Origin: Saprospirales bacterium
GTDB lineage: Bacteria > Bacteroidota > Bacteroidia > Chitinophagales > Saprospiraceae
Direction of reading: 5' to 3'
DNA: 64,000 nucleotides
NCBI GenBank assembly: GCA_016719895.1
Contig: JADJYG010000003.1
Coordinates: 349,624-413,623, forward strand
The notes beneath the pieces were generated by a model. The model was given only the letters and a program-made list of their open reading frames with translations. It was not told the DNA's origin and did not search any database. Below are positions 45,045 through 54,111 of this stretch, piece after piece (positions within the stretch are counted from its first letter, which is position 1; the number at the start of each line of letters is the position of its first letter). The translations under genes and the position numbers were made by a program.

Positions 45045-45458
45045 ATGACAGGAAAAAACAATCTTTCCGCCGGGTTTATATTTATGGGCTTTTTTATGGC
45101 TTATGGTTTCTTGTTGATCTATATGCGGGACTTTGCTCCGGATAAGGAAGCATGGATCGCGCAATACGCTGCGGGCAAGCATTTTGAGTCGAGGTTAGCG
45201 CACGTACATGGGAACCTGTTCGCTTTTCTCAACGTAGTCATCGGCTTTCTGCTCTTATATTTTAGCGGGCGCTTGAGCAGTGCAAAAAGTATATCCTGGC
45301 TTGCACTCGGTGGCATGCTGATGCCACTCGGTATTCTGGCAGAAGTTTATTTCGGCGCTCCACCCGTATTCGTGCTGCTCGGTGCGGCTTCTATGACAAT
45401 CGCCGTAGTATGGGCAGGTATCGCATTTTATAAAATGAAAACGACGCATGCAAGTTAA
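45045..45458 (+). CDS. Four-helix membrane protein of unknown function
   Basis: A 137-residue protein with four hydrophobic segments (about 8-26, 53-72, 80-97, 103-127) and a periplasmic or cytoplasmic loop containing HFESRLAHVHGNLFAF. I do not recognise the family; the segment with two His (HVHGN) may ligate a cofactor. It is the first gene after the TetR-type palindrome, and its stop overlaps the start of a truncated TetR gene, so the two once formed a self-regulated unit. Confidence 0.65.
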   Translation: MTGKNNLSAGFIFMGFFMAYGFLLIYMRDFAPDKEAWIAQYAAGKHFESRLAHVHGNLFAFLNVVIGFLLLYFSGRLSSAKSISWLALGGMLMPLGILAEVYFGAPPVFVLLGAASMTIAVVWAGIAFYKMKTTHAS

Positions 45459-45573
45459 AGACCGCCAGTTGGAAATCCTGGAAACCGCCGGAGCCATTCT
45501 GACTAAACAAGGAATCAGCGGTGTGAGGGCCAAAAATCTGGTGAGATGCGTGGGGCTTGCCGAATCTGCGCTG
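45448..45573 (+). pseudogene. Truncated TetR family regulator
   Basis: The first 42 residues, MQVKDRQLEILETAGAILTKQG...KNLVRCVGLAESAL, are a TetR N-terminal helix and most of its helix-turn-helix. The recognition helix (normally SALYRHFKSK...) is lost after SAL, and the following sequence to the stop at 45735 has no similarity. The ligand domain (about 140 residues) is absent. Confidence 0.7.
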
Positions 45574-45661
45574 GCGCATGTCAGATTTCGGATTCGACTC
45601 AGAACGAGCCGGGCAATAACACGTCGGCTATCTCCTTTTTATTTCAAAAATAACATGCTAT

Positions 45662-46053
45662 ATGAAAAAGCACCTTCCTATAATTCTTGCCTTCCTGCTA
45701 ACGGGGTTTGCTTTGCTTACCCTATTCCTGAGTAGCGCGGTAATTTTCGATTTATTCGGTATTCGGGCCCGGGAAGGAAATTATGTCCCGTTTGTCGTAT
45801 GGGCCAACTTTGCCTGTAGCATCACCTATCTCCTGGCAGCATACGGATTGTTTACTCAAAAGCATTGGACCGCGAGCTATTGCTCGCGGCGGCAACCTTG
45901 CTGGCCCTAGCGTTCGTCGGATTGCAGATACATATCGGATCGGGCGGATTATATGAAGCCAAAACAGTTTACGCATTGCTGTTCAGGATTGCCGTAACGC
46001 TCTTCTTTGCCGGCGGCGCTTATTGGGTCGTGAAGCAACAAAAAATTAATTAA
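45662..46053 (+). pseudogene. Small membrane protein split by a frameshift
   Basis: Four hydrophobic segments are spread over two frames: MKKHLPIILAFLLTGFALL...LAAYGLFTQKHWT in the first and ELLLAAATLLALAFVGLQIHIGSGGLYEAKTVYALLFRIAVTLFF in the second. One missing base near 45876 (probably a C in ACCGC) would join them into one protein of about 130 residues. I do not know its function. It may be intact if the base is a sequencing error. Confidence 0.6.
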
Positions 46054-46054
46054 G

Positions 46055-46156
46055 ATGAACCTCACCGACAAATCCCATTGGGAAAATATTTATTCCCGGA
46101 AAAACGAAGAGGAATACAGCTGGTTTCAGCCTTACCCGCGCCAACGGCGCCGTTGA
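46055..46156 (+). pseudogene. N-terminal fragment of a SAM-dependent methyltransferase
   Basis: MNLTDKSHWENIYSRKNEEEYSWFQPYPR is homologous to the first 26 residues of the complete methyltransferase at 56146 (HWESIYKSKAESEYSWFQPYPR). Four residues later the frame stops. The rest of the gene is missing. Confidence 0.75.
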
Positions 46157-46234
46157 TCAATTCAATGTTCGTAGCCGGAAAGGATTAAAATCCCCGACAT
46201 GCTCGTAGCCCGGGAAAGGTTGTTTTATTTCCAT

Positions 46235-46242
46235 TACCTTTG
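46235..46242 (+). promoter_or_regulatory. -7 element of the metal-efflux operon
   Basis: TACCTTTG at 46235-46242 matches TAnnTTTG and ends only 4 bases before the ATG at 46247, so the transcript would be almost leaderless. No clear -33 element. Confidence 0.45.
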
Positions 46243-46246
46243 CGTC

Positions 46247-46585
46247 ATGCCCTCGTTCGTCCGTTTGTTTGCCCTGTATTTGTTGGTTCTCGGTTCGCTG
46301 CCATGTGCAGACGTTGAGCATGATAAGTATTCAGGGCAAGCGGTATTTAAAGCGGACGATTCGCAAGCCTATGGGCACCGCCATAGCTGCGCCGACCCTT
46401 GCTCCCCTTTGTGCACCTGCGCGTGTTGTGGGTGTGTGACCATCTCTGTCAAAGCGCCCTTGTTCGAATTGTCTCCGAGCATCCCTCCGGTTGAGAGAAG
46501 ACAAGCAGGTTTTTTTTATCAAGCCCCCCATTCCGCCGCGCATCTCGTGGTGTTGTTTCGTCCTCCGATAAACAAGTTGGGTTAA
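46247..46585 (+). CDS. Cys/His-rich small secreted protein, DUF6660-like
   Basis: A 112-residue protein with a signal peptide-like start (MPSFVRLFALYLLVLGSLPCAD), a His-rich segment (YGHRHS) and the Cys cluster CADPCSPLCTCACCGC. Small proteins of this kind (DUF6660) sit directly before CusA/CzcA operons in Bacteroidota. It probably binds metal in the periplasm; the precise role is unknown. The efflux pump gene begins 97 bases downstream. Confidence 0.7.
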   Translation: MPSFVRLFALYLLVLGSLPCADVEHDKYSGQAVFKADDSQAYGHRHSCADPCSPLCTCACCGCVTISVKAPLFELSPSIPPVERRQAGFFYQAPHSAAHLVVLFRPPINKLG

Positions 46586-46682
46586 GTTTTTCACGCTGAC
46601 CGGGCTTTCCGGGCTTTCCACATTTGGCACGATGCCGGGTGTGGGCTTCGGCATTTTTCCATCCATCAACCCAACCGTGTCC

Positions 46683-49600
46683 ATGTTAGACAGGATCATT
46701 CATTTTTCCATTCACAATAAACTTATCGTCGGACTTTTTACACTGGCACTGGTGATTTGGGGTGTGATTTCTTTCATTCGCCTGCCCCTCGACGCCGTGC
46801 CCGACATTACCAACAACCAGGTTCAGGTTATTACCCAAGCCTCTACATTGGGCGCCCAGGAGGTTGAACAGTTTATCACCGCGCCCATCGAACTTACCTT
46901 GGCTAATATACCCAAGGTTGTTGAGCGCCGTTCTATTTCCCGTTCCGGATTATCGGTGATCACCATCGTTTTCAAGGACGATGCGGATATTTATTGGGCG
47001 CGGCAGCAAGTGTCGGAGGCGCTCAAAGAAGCCGAAGAATCTATCCCGCCCGGGCTAGCAAAGCCATTCCTGGCGCCGATCACCACGGGATTGGGCGAAA
47101 TTTATCACTACACCATTCATCCGAAAAAGGGTTTCGAAAACAAATACACGGCAACAGACCTGCGCACCTTGCAGGACTGGGTGGTCAAGCGCCAACTTGC
47201 CGGGACGCCCGGCGTAGCCGAGGTGAGCGGCTGGGGCGGCTTTGTGAAACAATACGAACTGGCCGTCGATCCCGACAAGCTCAATGCACTGAACCTCACC
47301 ATGCCTGCCATATTCGAAGCATTAGAGCGGAACAACGAGAATACCGGCGGATCGTATATCGAAAAAGGCAGCAACCTTTATTTCATCCGGGGCATCGGCC
47401 TGGTCAGTGCCTTGCAGGACATCGAGCGCATTGTCGTCACTACCCGCAACGGCATCCCGGTATTAGTGCGCGACGTGGGTACAGTTCAGTTCGGTAGTGT
47501 CAACCGCCTGGGTGCGGTGACCCGCAACGGCGGGGGTGAAGTGGTTGCCGGCATCACCCTAATGCTCAAAGGCGACAACTTCGTGGAGGTTAGCCGGCGG
47601 GTGAAAGAACGGATCGCCGTCGTTCAGCGATCCTTGCCCGAAGGCGTGGTGATCGAGCCTTTTATCGACCGCACGGAATTGGTCGGGCGTACCATCGGCA
47701 CGGTGGAGAAAAACCTCCTGGAAGGCGGCCTGATCGTGGTGTTCATGTTGGTATTGTTGCTCGGCAACCTCCGTGCGGGCCTGGTGGTGGCCTCGGTTAT
47801 CCCGCTCGCCATGCTGTTTGCATTTTCCATGATGAACCTCTTCGGCGTGTCGGGCAACCTCATGTCGCTCGGCGCCATCGACTTCGGTTTGCTGGTGGAC
47901 GGGGCGGTTATCATCGTGGAGTCCATCGTGTATCGAATCACGGGCAGCCATTTGTTCCCCGGAGTCGCGCGGTTGACCCAACGGCAAATGGACAAAGAAG
48001 TTTACGCCGCCGCGTCCAAAATCAGAAACAGCGCGGCGTTCGGGGAAATCATCATTCTCATCGTCTATCTTCCGATTCTTTCGTTGGTCGGCATCGAAGG
48101 CAAAATGTTCCGGCCGATGGCCCAAACGGTCGGTTTTGCCATATTGGGCGCGTTCATTCTTTCCCTGACCTGGGTGCCGATGGCTGCCGCCTTATTTTTG
48201 AATAAGGAAACGACACATAAAGCCAACGTGTCGGATCGTATCATGTCGTTTTTCCAAAAACTTTACAGCCCGGCATTGGAAAGTGTTTTGCGGTGGAAAA
48301 AATTGACCGCTAGTATTTCCGCTCTGTTGTTTGCGTTGGCGTTGTGGGGATTTTCGCGCATGGGCGGCGAGTTTATCCCCACCCTGGAAGAAGGCGACAT
48401 GACAGTGGAATTCAGTATGATGCAAGGCACGTCGCTGACGCAAATGGTGGAAAGCACCACCAAGGCCGAAGAAATTTTGATAAAAAACTTCCCGGAAGTG
48501 AAACAGGTGGTGAGCCGCATCGGCTCGGCCGAAATTCCTACCGATCCGATGCCCGTGGAACGCGCGGACATCATGGTGGCTATGCAGCCGAAAGAGACCT
48601 GGCGCGAGGAAGTGTGCGACCGGGAAAAAATGCAGGAAGCGATGGAGGAGGCGCTTTCGGTGCTTCCGGGGGTAAATATCGAACTGACGCAGCCGATGCA
48701 AATGCGCTTCAACGAACTGATGACCGGCATCCGGCAGGACGTGGCCATTAAAATCTTCGGAGACGATCTCGGCGTGCTGGCCGATGAAGCCGCAAAAGTC
48801 GCGCGGCTTATTGCCCCTGTTGAAGGCGTGACCGAGCCGACGGTGGAAAAAGTGCGCGGCCTGCCGCAGGTGCAGGTCACGTATGACCGGGACCGCCTGG
48901 CCCAATTCGGACTAAACATAGCCGACATCAACATGATCGTCAAAACGGCTTATGCAGGCAGTACGGCCGGCGTGGTATATGAAGGCGAAAAGCGCTTCGA
49001 CCTTGTGGTGCGGCTCGAACGCGGATTGCGCACCGACCTGGCCAACCTCGAAAATCTTTACATTCCCACTCCCGACGGGCAAAAAGTACCGCTCAGCCAG
49101 GTAGCCGCTATTGAATACAAGGAAGCCCCCGCCCAGGTGAGCCGCGAGAACGGGCAGCGGCGCATATTCGTGGGGTTCAACGTGCGCGGGCGCGACGTAG
49201 AAAGCGTGGTGGAAGAAATCGAAGGCATTTTGCAGAAAAAGTTCCAATTGCCAAGCGGTTACTATTACACCTTCGGAGGGCAGTTTCAAAACCTGCGCGA
49301 GGCTGAGGAGCGGCTTTCGGTAGCCGTTCCGGTTGCCCTGGCCCTGATTTTTGCCTTGTTGTTTTTCACGTTCCGGTCCGTCAGTCAGGCTTTTTTGATT
49401 TTCACCGCCGTGCCGCTGTCGGCCATTGGCGGCGTGGCGGCGCTGGCGCTGCGGGGCATGCCGTTTTCGATTTCGGCAGGCGTTGGTTTCATCGCGCTTT
49501 TCGGCGTGGCGGTGTTGAACGGCATTGTCCTGATCGGTTATTTCAATCAACTGAAATCGGAAGGCGTGACCAATGTACTCGAAAGAGTGCGGCAAGGAAC

Positions 49601-51035
49601 CTATGTCCGCCTTCGCCCGGTCATCATGACAGCCGCCGTGGCCTCGCTCGGCTTCCTGCCGATGGCGCTCTCCGCGGGCGACGGCGCAGAGGTACAGCGT
49701 CCGTTGGCAACGGTAGTTATCGGAGGACTTATTTCTGCCACGCTGCTCACGCTGTTGGTACTGCCCTGCCTATATGTTTATTTCGAAAAATGGTTCGGCA
49801 AAGGAATGAAGCCCGTAGTGGCGTCGCTGGCCATTCTTGCCCTGGCGCTTTTCCCGAAAACGGGAACGGCGCAAACGGCGCTGACGCTGGATGAAGCCGT
49901 CGCCCGGGCGAAATCAGACAACCTTCAAATCAAGGCCGGGACGTACCAGATTCAATTGCAACAAACCTTGCGCGGGGCGGCATACGACCTGCCGAAAACA
50001 AATTTCAGCGCGCAACTGGGGCAGTACAATTCCAACCGGTTTGACCAGGGCTTCGGCATTATACAAGAAATTCCTAATCCGCGCAACCGCCGCGCCGGGC
50101 TGGCTTACGCCGATGCCAACACGCGCGCTGCCGAACTGTCGCTGACCGTCTCGACCAACGACCTGGCCAACGAGGTGCATTCAGCTTGGTACGAGCTCGC
50201 CTATCTGTCTGAAAAACGGCGGCTTCTGCAAAGTCAGGATACGCTTTTGGCTGGATTTGTCAAGGCAGCGGACGCGCGTGTGCGTACCGGGGAGACGAAC
50301 AGCCTGGAAAAAGCAACCGCCGAAGCGCAGCTGGGGGAAGTCCGCAACCAATTGGCCCAGGTTATTTCCGATATTCAAATCGCCCAGGTGCAGTTGCAAA
50401 CATTGCTTAACGCTGCCCAGCCTGTCGGCATTCCTGCCGATACCCGCTTGGGCAAAAGGACTTTGCCCGATTTTGCGACCGGTGTGACCGACAACCCTTC
50501 TCTGGCTTGGTTTCGCCAGCAAGTTGCGCTTAGCCAGGCTTCGACCGGTGTGGAAAAGGCGCGGTTGGCGCCGGATTTCAGCATCGGCTACCTCAACCAG
50601 TCGCTTAATTCCGTCGAACCAGACGCCGACCCTCGTTACGCCTCGGGCGACCGTTTTCACGCCGTGCAGGCAGGCATCGCCGTCCCCATTTTTCGCAAGG
50701 CGCAAAAAAGTCGCGTCGCGGCGGCAAAGATCGCGGAGCAAATCGCACAGACGAACCTGGAAGCGAGGACGCGCCAACTCGAAGGACAGTTCCGTCAAGC
50801 CATCCAGGAATACGAAAAACAGCGCGTCGTATTGGACTACTACGAAAAAACCGCGTTGCCTGCTGCCGATATGTTGCTGATCAACGCCCAAAAGGCATTT
50901 CGCGCGGGCGACGTGGGTTACCTCGAATATGCCCAGGCGCTCACGCGCGCCAACGACATCCGGCTCGGCTACTTAGACGCGCTGGACGCCTTCAATCAGG
51001 CGGTCATTGACATCGAGTGGCTGGCCGGGAAATAA
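46683..51035 (+). CDS. CusA/CzcA heavy-metal RND pump fused to a TolC-type outer-membrane channel domain
   Basis: A 1450-residue fusion. Residues 1 to about 1040 form a heavy-metal RND pump: MLDRIIHFSIHNKLIVGLFTLALVIWG, LPLDAVPDITNNQVQV, the proton-relay helix MSLGAIDFGLLVDGAVIIVES, and the second half with GMPFSISAGVGFIALFGVAVLNGIVL. From about 1065 an OEP/TolC-like region follows (TLDEAVARAKSDNLQIKAGTYQIQLQQTLRGA...; two coiled-coil halves, ending ALDAFNQAVIDIEWLAGK). It exports Cu+/Ag+ or Zn2+/Co2+/Cd2+ from periplasm to outside; the metal is not decided by sequence here. A signal-peptide-like stretch (LAILALALFPKTGTAQ) at the junction suggests the channel part could be released. ATG 46683 fits the family start. 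Confidence 0.93.
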   Translation: MLDRIIHFSIHNKLIVGLFTLALVIWGVISFIRLPLDAVPDITNNQVQVITQASTLGAQEVEQFITAPIELTLANIPKVVERRSISRSGLSVITIVFKDDADIYWARQQVSEALKEAEESIPPGLAKPFLAPITTGLGEIYHYTIHPKKGFENKYTATDLRTLQDWVVKRQLAGTPGVAEVSGWGGFVKQYELAVDPDKLNALNLTMPAIFEALERNNENTGGSYIEKGSNLYFIRGIGLVSALQDIERIVVTTRNGIPVLVRDVGTVQFGSVNRLGAVTRNGGGEVVAGITLMLKGDNFVEVSRRVKERIAVVQRSLPEGVVIEPFIDRTELVGRTIGTVEKNLLEGGLIVVFMLVLLLGNLRAGLVVASVIPLAMLFAFSMMNLFGVSGNLMSLGAIDFGLLVDGAVIIVESIVYRITGSHLFPGVARLTQRQMDKEVYAAASKIRNSAAFGEIIILIVYLPILSLVGIEGKMFRPMAQTVGFAILGAFILSLTWVPMAAALFLNKETTHKANVSDRIMSFFQKLYSPALESVLRWKKLTASISALLFALALWGFSRMGGEFIPTLEEGDMTVEFSMMQGTSLTQMVESTTKAEEILIKNFPEVKQVVSRIGSAEIPTDPMPVERADIMVAMQPKETWREEVCDREKMQEAMEEALSVLPGVNIELTQPMQMRFNELMTGIRQDVAIKIFGDDLGVLADEAAKVARLIAPVEGVTEPTVEKVRGLPQVQVTYDRDRLAQFGLNIADINMIVKTAYAGSTAGVVYEGEKRFDLVVRLERGLRTDLANLENLYIPTPDGQKVPLSQVAAIEYKEAPAQVSRENGQRRIFVGFNVRGRDVESVVEEIEGILQKKFQLPSGYYYTFGGQFQNLREAEERLSVAVPVALALIFALLFFTFRSVSQAFLIFTAVPLSAIGGVAALALRGMPFSISAGVGFIALFGVAVLNGIVLIGYFNQLKSEGVTNVLERVRQGTYVRLRPVIMTAAVASLGFLPMALSAGDGAEVQRPLATVVIGGLISATLLTLLVLPCLYVYFEKWFGKGMKPVVASLAILALALFPKTGTAQTALTLDEAVARAKSDNLQIKAGTYQIQLQQTLRGAAYDLPKTNFSAQLGQYNSNRFDQGFGIIQEIPNPRNRRAGLAYADANTRAAELSLTVSTNDLANEVHSAWYELAYLSEKRRLLQSQDTLLAGFVKAADARVRTGETNSLEKATAEAQLGEVRNQLAQVISDIQIAQVQLQTLLNAAQPVGIPADTRLGKRTLPDFATGVTDNPSLAWFRQQVALSQASTGVEKARLAPDFSIGYLNQSLNSVEPDADPRYASGDRFHAVQAGIAVPIFRKAQKSRVAAAKIAEQIAQTNLEARTRQLEGQFRQAIQEYEKQRVVLDYYEKTALPAADMLLINAQKAFRAGDVGYLEYAQALTRANDIRLGYLDALDAFNQAVIDIEWLAGK

Positions 51036-51090
51036 CGCGCCGGCGAGTTTGTTTTTCATTCTTTCAACATCATCTTAAAAATAAAAGACA

Positions 51091-52392
51091 ATGAAATTTC
51101 TGCATCATATATTCTTCGCCATGACACTCGGCGCCGTCCTGTTGCCGGCCGGCTGTGGGGGCAAAAAAACCGAATCAGGGGCCGGATTGGAAGTACCTGA
51201 ACACCAGGAAGGCGAGGAACAGGAAGTGGCGCTCACAAGCGATCAATACAAGATAGCGGGCATTGAGACCGGCAAGGTGGAGACCCGCCCACTCTCCGGA
51301 ACGGTAAAAGTGAACGGCGTACTGGACGTGCCGCCGCAAAACCTCGTGAGCATCAGCGCGCCCGCGCCGGGGTTTTTGAAAAAATCTGACCTGTTGCAGG
51401 GCACACGCGTCCGCAAGGGCGAAGTTATTGCGATATTGCACAACCTGGAATTCATCATCGAGCAACAGGCTTACCTCGAAGCCCGGCAGGAACTCGCCGC
51501 CGCGCGCAGCCAATTGGAATATGCCGAGGCTGAGTACAAACGGCAGGAGGAACTCGCTCGTGAAAACGTGAACGCAGGCAAGACCCTGCAAGCGGCCAAA
51601 GCCGAGTACACCTCGCTGAAGGCCAGGGTTGCCGGCCTGGAAGCTAAAACAGGCGGCCAACGGGCCCGGCTCAAATTGCTGGGCATTGATCCGGACCGCC
51701 TTTCACCCGATAATTTTCAGAGCGAAATCAGCCTTTATGCTCCTGCCAACGGCTATGTGACAGAAGTGAACGTGAATGCGGGCAAGTACGTGGGGAGTAC
51801 GGAAGTCATGTTCAAAATAGCAGACACGGAACACTTGCACGCAGAACTGACGGTGTTTGAAAAAGACATCCTGAAACTAAAAGTCGGACAAAAGGTACGC
51901 TTTATGCTCGCCAACGAAACACGGGAGCGTACGGCCACCATTTATCTTTTCGGACGCGAAATAAGCACCGACCGCAGTATCCGGGTACACTGCCATTTGG
52001 ACAAAGAAGATACCGATTTGCTACCCGGGATGTACTTCAAAGCCACGGTGGAAACAGGCGCTGCTCCCGTGCCGGCCTTGCCCGAAACGGCGCTCGTGAG
52101 CAGCGAGGGCAAGAATTACATTTTTGTGGAAGAAGCGGAGGGCGAGGCCAAGTCGGAAGCCCACGAACACGAAAAAGGAGAAGCCGGCCACGAAGCGGAA
52201 AAAGAAAAGCACGGAGAGCATCATTTCCGAATGGTGGAAGTAAGGCGCGGTGTTGTGGACAGCGGCTGGGTGGAAGTGTTGTTGCCGAAGGATCTTGACC
52301 CGGTGAACAGTCGCGTAGTGACAAAAGGCGCATTTTATCTGCTGTCTGCCTCCAAAGCGGCAGCCCAGGGAGAAGAAGGGCACGCACACTGA
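51091..52392 (+). CDS. CusB/CzcB periplasmic adaptor of the metal RND pump
   Basis: A 433-residue lipoprotein (LLPAGCGG, acylated Cys) of the membrane-fusion family. It shows a barrel-sandwich domain (VSISAPAPGFLKKSDLLQGTRVRKGEVIAILHN), a coiled-coil hairpin (about 125-195), and beta-barrel (ISLYAPANGYVTEVNVNAGKYVGSTEVMFKIAD). A His/Glu-rich insert near residues 350-378 (EAHEHEKGEAGHEAEKEKH) probably binds metal. It links the RND pump to the outer-membrane channel. The gap to the pump gene is 55 bases, so they share an operon. Confidence 0.92.
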   Translation: MKFLHHIFFAMTLGAVLLPAGCGGKKTESGAGLEVPEHQEGEEQEVALTSDQYKIAGIETGKVETRPLSGTVKVNGVLDVPPQNLVSISAPAPGFLKKSDLLQGTRVRKGEVIAILHNLEFIIEQQAYLEARQELAAARSQLEYAEAEYKRQEELARENVNAGKTLQAAKAEYTSLKARVAGLEAKTGGQRARLKLLGIDPDRLSPDNFQSEISLYAPANGYVTEVNVNAGKYVGSTEVMFKIADTEHLHAELTVFEKDILKLKVGQKVRFMLANETRERTATIYLFGREISTDRSIRVHCHLDKEDTDLLPGMYFKATVETGAAPVPALPETALVSSEGKNYIFVEEAEGEAKSEAHEHEKGEAGHEAEKEKHGEHHFRMVEVRRGVVDSGWVEVLLPKDLDPVNSRVVTKGAFYLLSASKAAAQGEEGHAH

Positions 52393-52681
52393 GCAGAGCG
52401 TAGTTGCTATTGAAATGCTTGTGGTGCAAGGTCATGGTGCGTGGTGGTGTGCCAATTTATCCAGCGATTTTTGATAAACCAATTCGGAAGAAACGCTATG
52501 CCGAGGTGCCCCAACACATTGCGGGTAATTATGGAGATCAGGAAACGGAGCAAAGCCAGTTCGGGTGTCGCCGGGTGGGTTACTGCTTGGCTGTGTATTT
52601 TAAAAATAGCGGCAAAATAGCGCGTCCTCCGCGCAAGGGCTCAGCCCGGAGCGCACAAAACAGTGCCGATGCCAGGTTCGA
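52393..52681. other. Intergenic region after the metal-efflux operon
   Basis: About 290 bases between converging genes. I see no supportable gene, tRNA or clear terminator in it. Confidence 0.4.
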
Positions 52682-53296
52682 TTATACTGGCTTTTTCCCG
52701 GCAATGACCGCAAAACTCCCTCTTCCCACTCTTGACTCCGGCCTTTGAGGCTCGGTCTCCTTTCCATCGAAAAGCGTTTGTGCCAATTTGAAACAGCCAA
52801 AACCCGCCCTATTCATCCAGGTCATGATTTCATCGGGGCTGTGAAAACGGGCATTCCGGTAGGATGATGAGCCCCGCCGTTTATATTTCCTGGCAATTGC
52901 GCCGTTTTTATCCAAAAAAGCGACGACAAAACTGCCGCCGGGCGATAAAACCCGGAAGGCCTCGGCAAAGGCCCCGGGCACATCGTCCAAAAAACAATCC
53001 ACGGTAACCATAAGCGCCAGATCGAAGTGTCCGCCGGGATATGGCATCTTTTCAGCAACGCCGGTTTCAACTTCAATTCCCCGGCTTCGGGCTATGGCGG
53101 CAAAATCGTCCAAAGGCTCTAACCCAAATTGTATGCCCAGTGCAGCGGCAAATCTTCCCGTACCCACGCCGATCTCCACACCCCTCTGAAATGGCGGCAG
53201 CACGGACCGGATAGCAGTCAACTCCGATTCGAAGAGCACCGGATGGCGGTCGAACCACTCGTCATAATCGACCGCTTGCTTTTGAAATTCAGGCAT
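52682..53296 (-). CDS. Class I SAM-dependent methyltransferase (Methyltransf_11 type)
   Basis: A 204-residue cytoplasmic methyltransferase. Motif I is VEIGVGTGRFAAALG, the post-I acidic region GLEPLDDFAAIARSRGIEV, motif II HFDLALMVTVDCFLDD and motif III EAFRVLSPGGSFVVAF. The N-terminal YDEWFDRHPVLFESEL is typical of small Methyltransf_11 proteins near metal and arsenic genes. The acceptor is unknown. It converges with the efflux operon and its start faces the ArsR-rhodanese gene. Confidence 0.85.
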   Translation of the reverse strand: MPEFQKQAVDYDEWFDRHPVLFESELTAIRSVLPPFQRGVEIGVGTGRFAAALGIQFGLEPLDDFAAIARSRGIEVETGVAEKMPYPGGHFDLALMVTVDCFLDDVPGAFAEAFRVLSPGGSFVVAFLDKNGAIARKYKRRGSSSYRNARFHSPDEIMTWMNRAGFGCFKLAQTLFDGKETEPQRPESRVGRGSFAVIAGKKPV

Positions 53297-53460
53297 ACTG
53301 TTGGTTTAATTTCGATTCTTCCAATCCTCCGAATGCCCCGCCGCACAATCACATCGCGTTAAATCCCAATTCTCGCAGCAATTCCGCACCTTTTGCCGGT
53401 CTGCCGCCATACTTTTTTCATCTAAACCCGTAATTAAAGTATTTGTTTGAATAATTGAAT

Positions 53461-53468
53461 TAGATTTG
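53461..53468 (+). promoter_or_regulatory. -7 element of the ArsR-rhodanese operon
   Basis: TAGATTTG at 53461-53468 fits TAnnTTTG exactly and ends 4 bases before the GTG at 53473, giving a nearly leaderless mRNA. TTTG at 53442-53445 is too close (15 bases) for a standard -33. Confidence 0.5.
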
Positions 53469-53472
53469 TGCC

Positions 53473-54111
53473 GTGAAAAAACGAACCTTTAAAGATAACA
53501 TTTATTCCGGCATCGCCGGCATGACGAAGGCATTTTCCAGCCCGAACCGGCTGGAGATTATCGACTTGTTGGCAAATGGTGAAAAAACGGTGGAGCAAAT
53601 TGCCGTACAAACGGCTATCACCGTTGCCAATGCCTCGCAGCATTTGCAGGTACTCAAAACCTCCCGCCTGGTGAAAAGCCGTCGGGAGGGTACCTTCATT
53701 TGGTATTCCCTGAACGGTGTTAATGCATTTGCCGCCTGGAAAGCCCTGCGCGACCTGGCGCTGGAGCTGGAACCGGCCGTACAGGCGACGCTCCGGCAAT
53801 TCCGGCAGGAGATGGGTAGTCCGGGAAGCGTGCATTATAACAACCACCCTGCCAATGAACAGATTTTGTTCCTCGATGTACGTCCGACGGATGAATTTGC
53901 CGCCGGACATCTGCCCGACGCGCGCTCCATCCCTGTCGGCGAATTGTCAGAACGCCTGACCGAGCTACCTCGTGATAAAACGATCATCGCTTATTGCCGG
54001 GGCCCGTTCTGTACCTACGCCGACGAGGCCGTGCAACTGCTCCGGGCCAATGGTTTTCAGGCGCTGCGTCTGGAGGAAAGTTATCTCGACCTGAAAATAG
54101 ACCATAATTGA
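53473..54111 (+). CDS. ArsR family regulator fused to a rhodanese domain
   Basis: A 212-residue two-domain protein. Residues about 10-95 are an ArsR winged helix (FSSPNRLEIIDLLANGEKTVEQIAVQTAITVANASQHLQVLKTSRLV) and 125-205 a rhodanese domain (ILFLDVRPTDEFAAGHLPDARSIPVGEL, active-site loop YCRGPFC). The Cys pair in the rhodanese loop probably senses a sulfur species or thiophilic oxidant or metal and controls DNA binding. The GTG start is set by the promoter and the family N-terminus. Its stop overlaps the MFS start (TGATG). Confidence 0.9.
   Translation: MKKRTFKDNIYSGIAGMTKAFSSPNRLEIIDLLANGEKTVEQIAVQTAITVANASQHLQVLKTSRLVKSRREGTFIWYSLNGVNAFAAWKALRDLALELEPAVQATLRQFRQEMGSPGSVHYNNHPANEQILFLDVRPTDEFAAGHLPDARSIPVGELSERLTELPRDKTIIAYCRGPFCTYADEAVQLLRANGFQALRLEESYLDLKIDHN

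Noticed and set aside
45448..45735. Complete 95-residue regulator
   Set aside because: Only the first 42 residues match TetR; the remainder is unrelated, so it was called a fragment.
52404..52748. Possible 114-residue gene after the efflux operon
   Set aside because: No recognisable domain, no promoter, and it overlaps the 3' end of the clear methyltransferase gene on the other strand.
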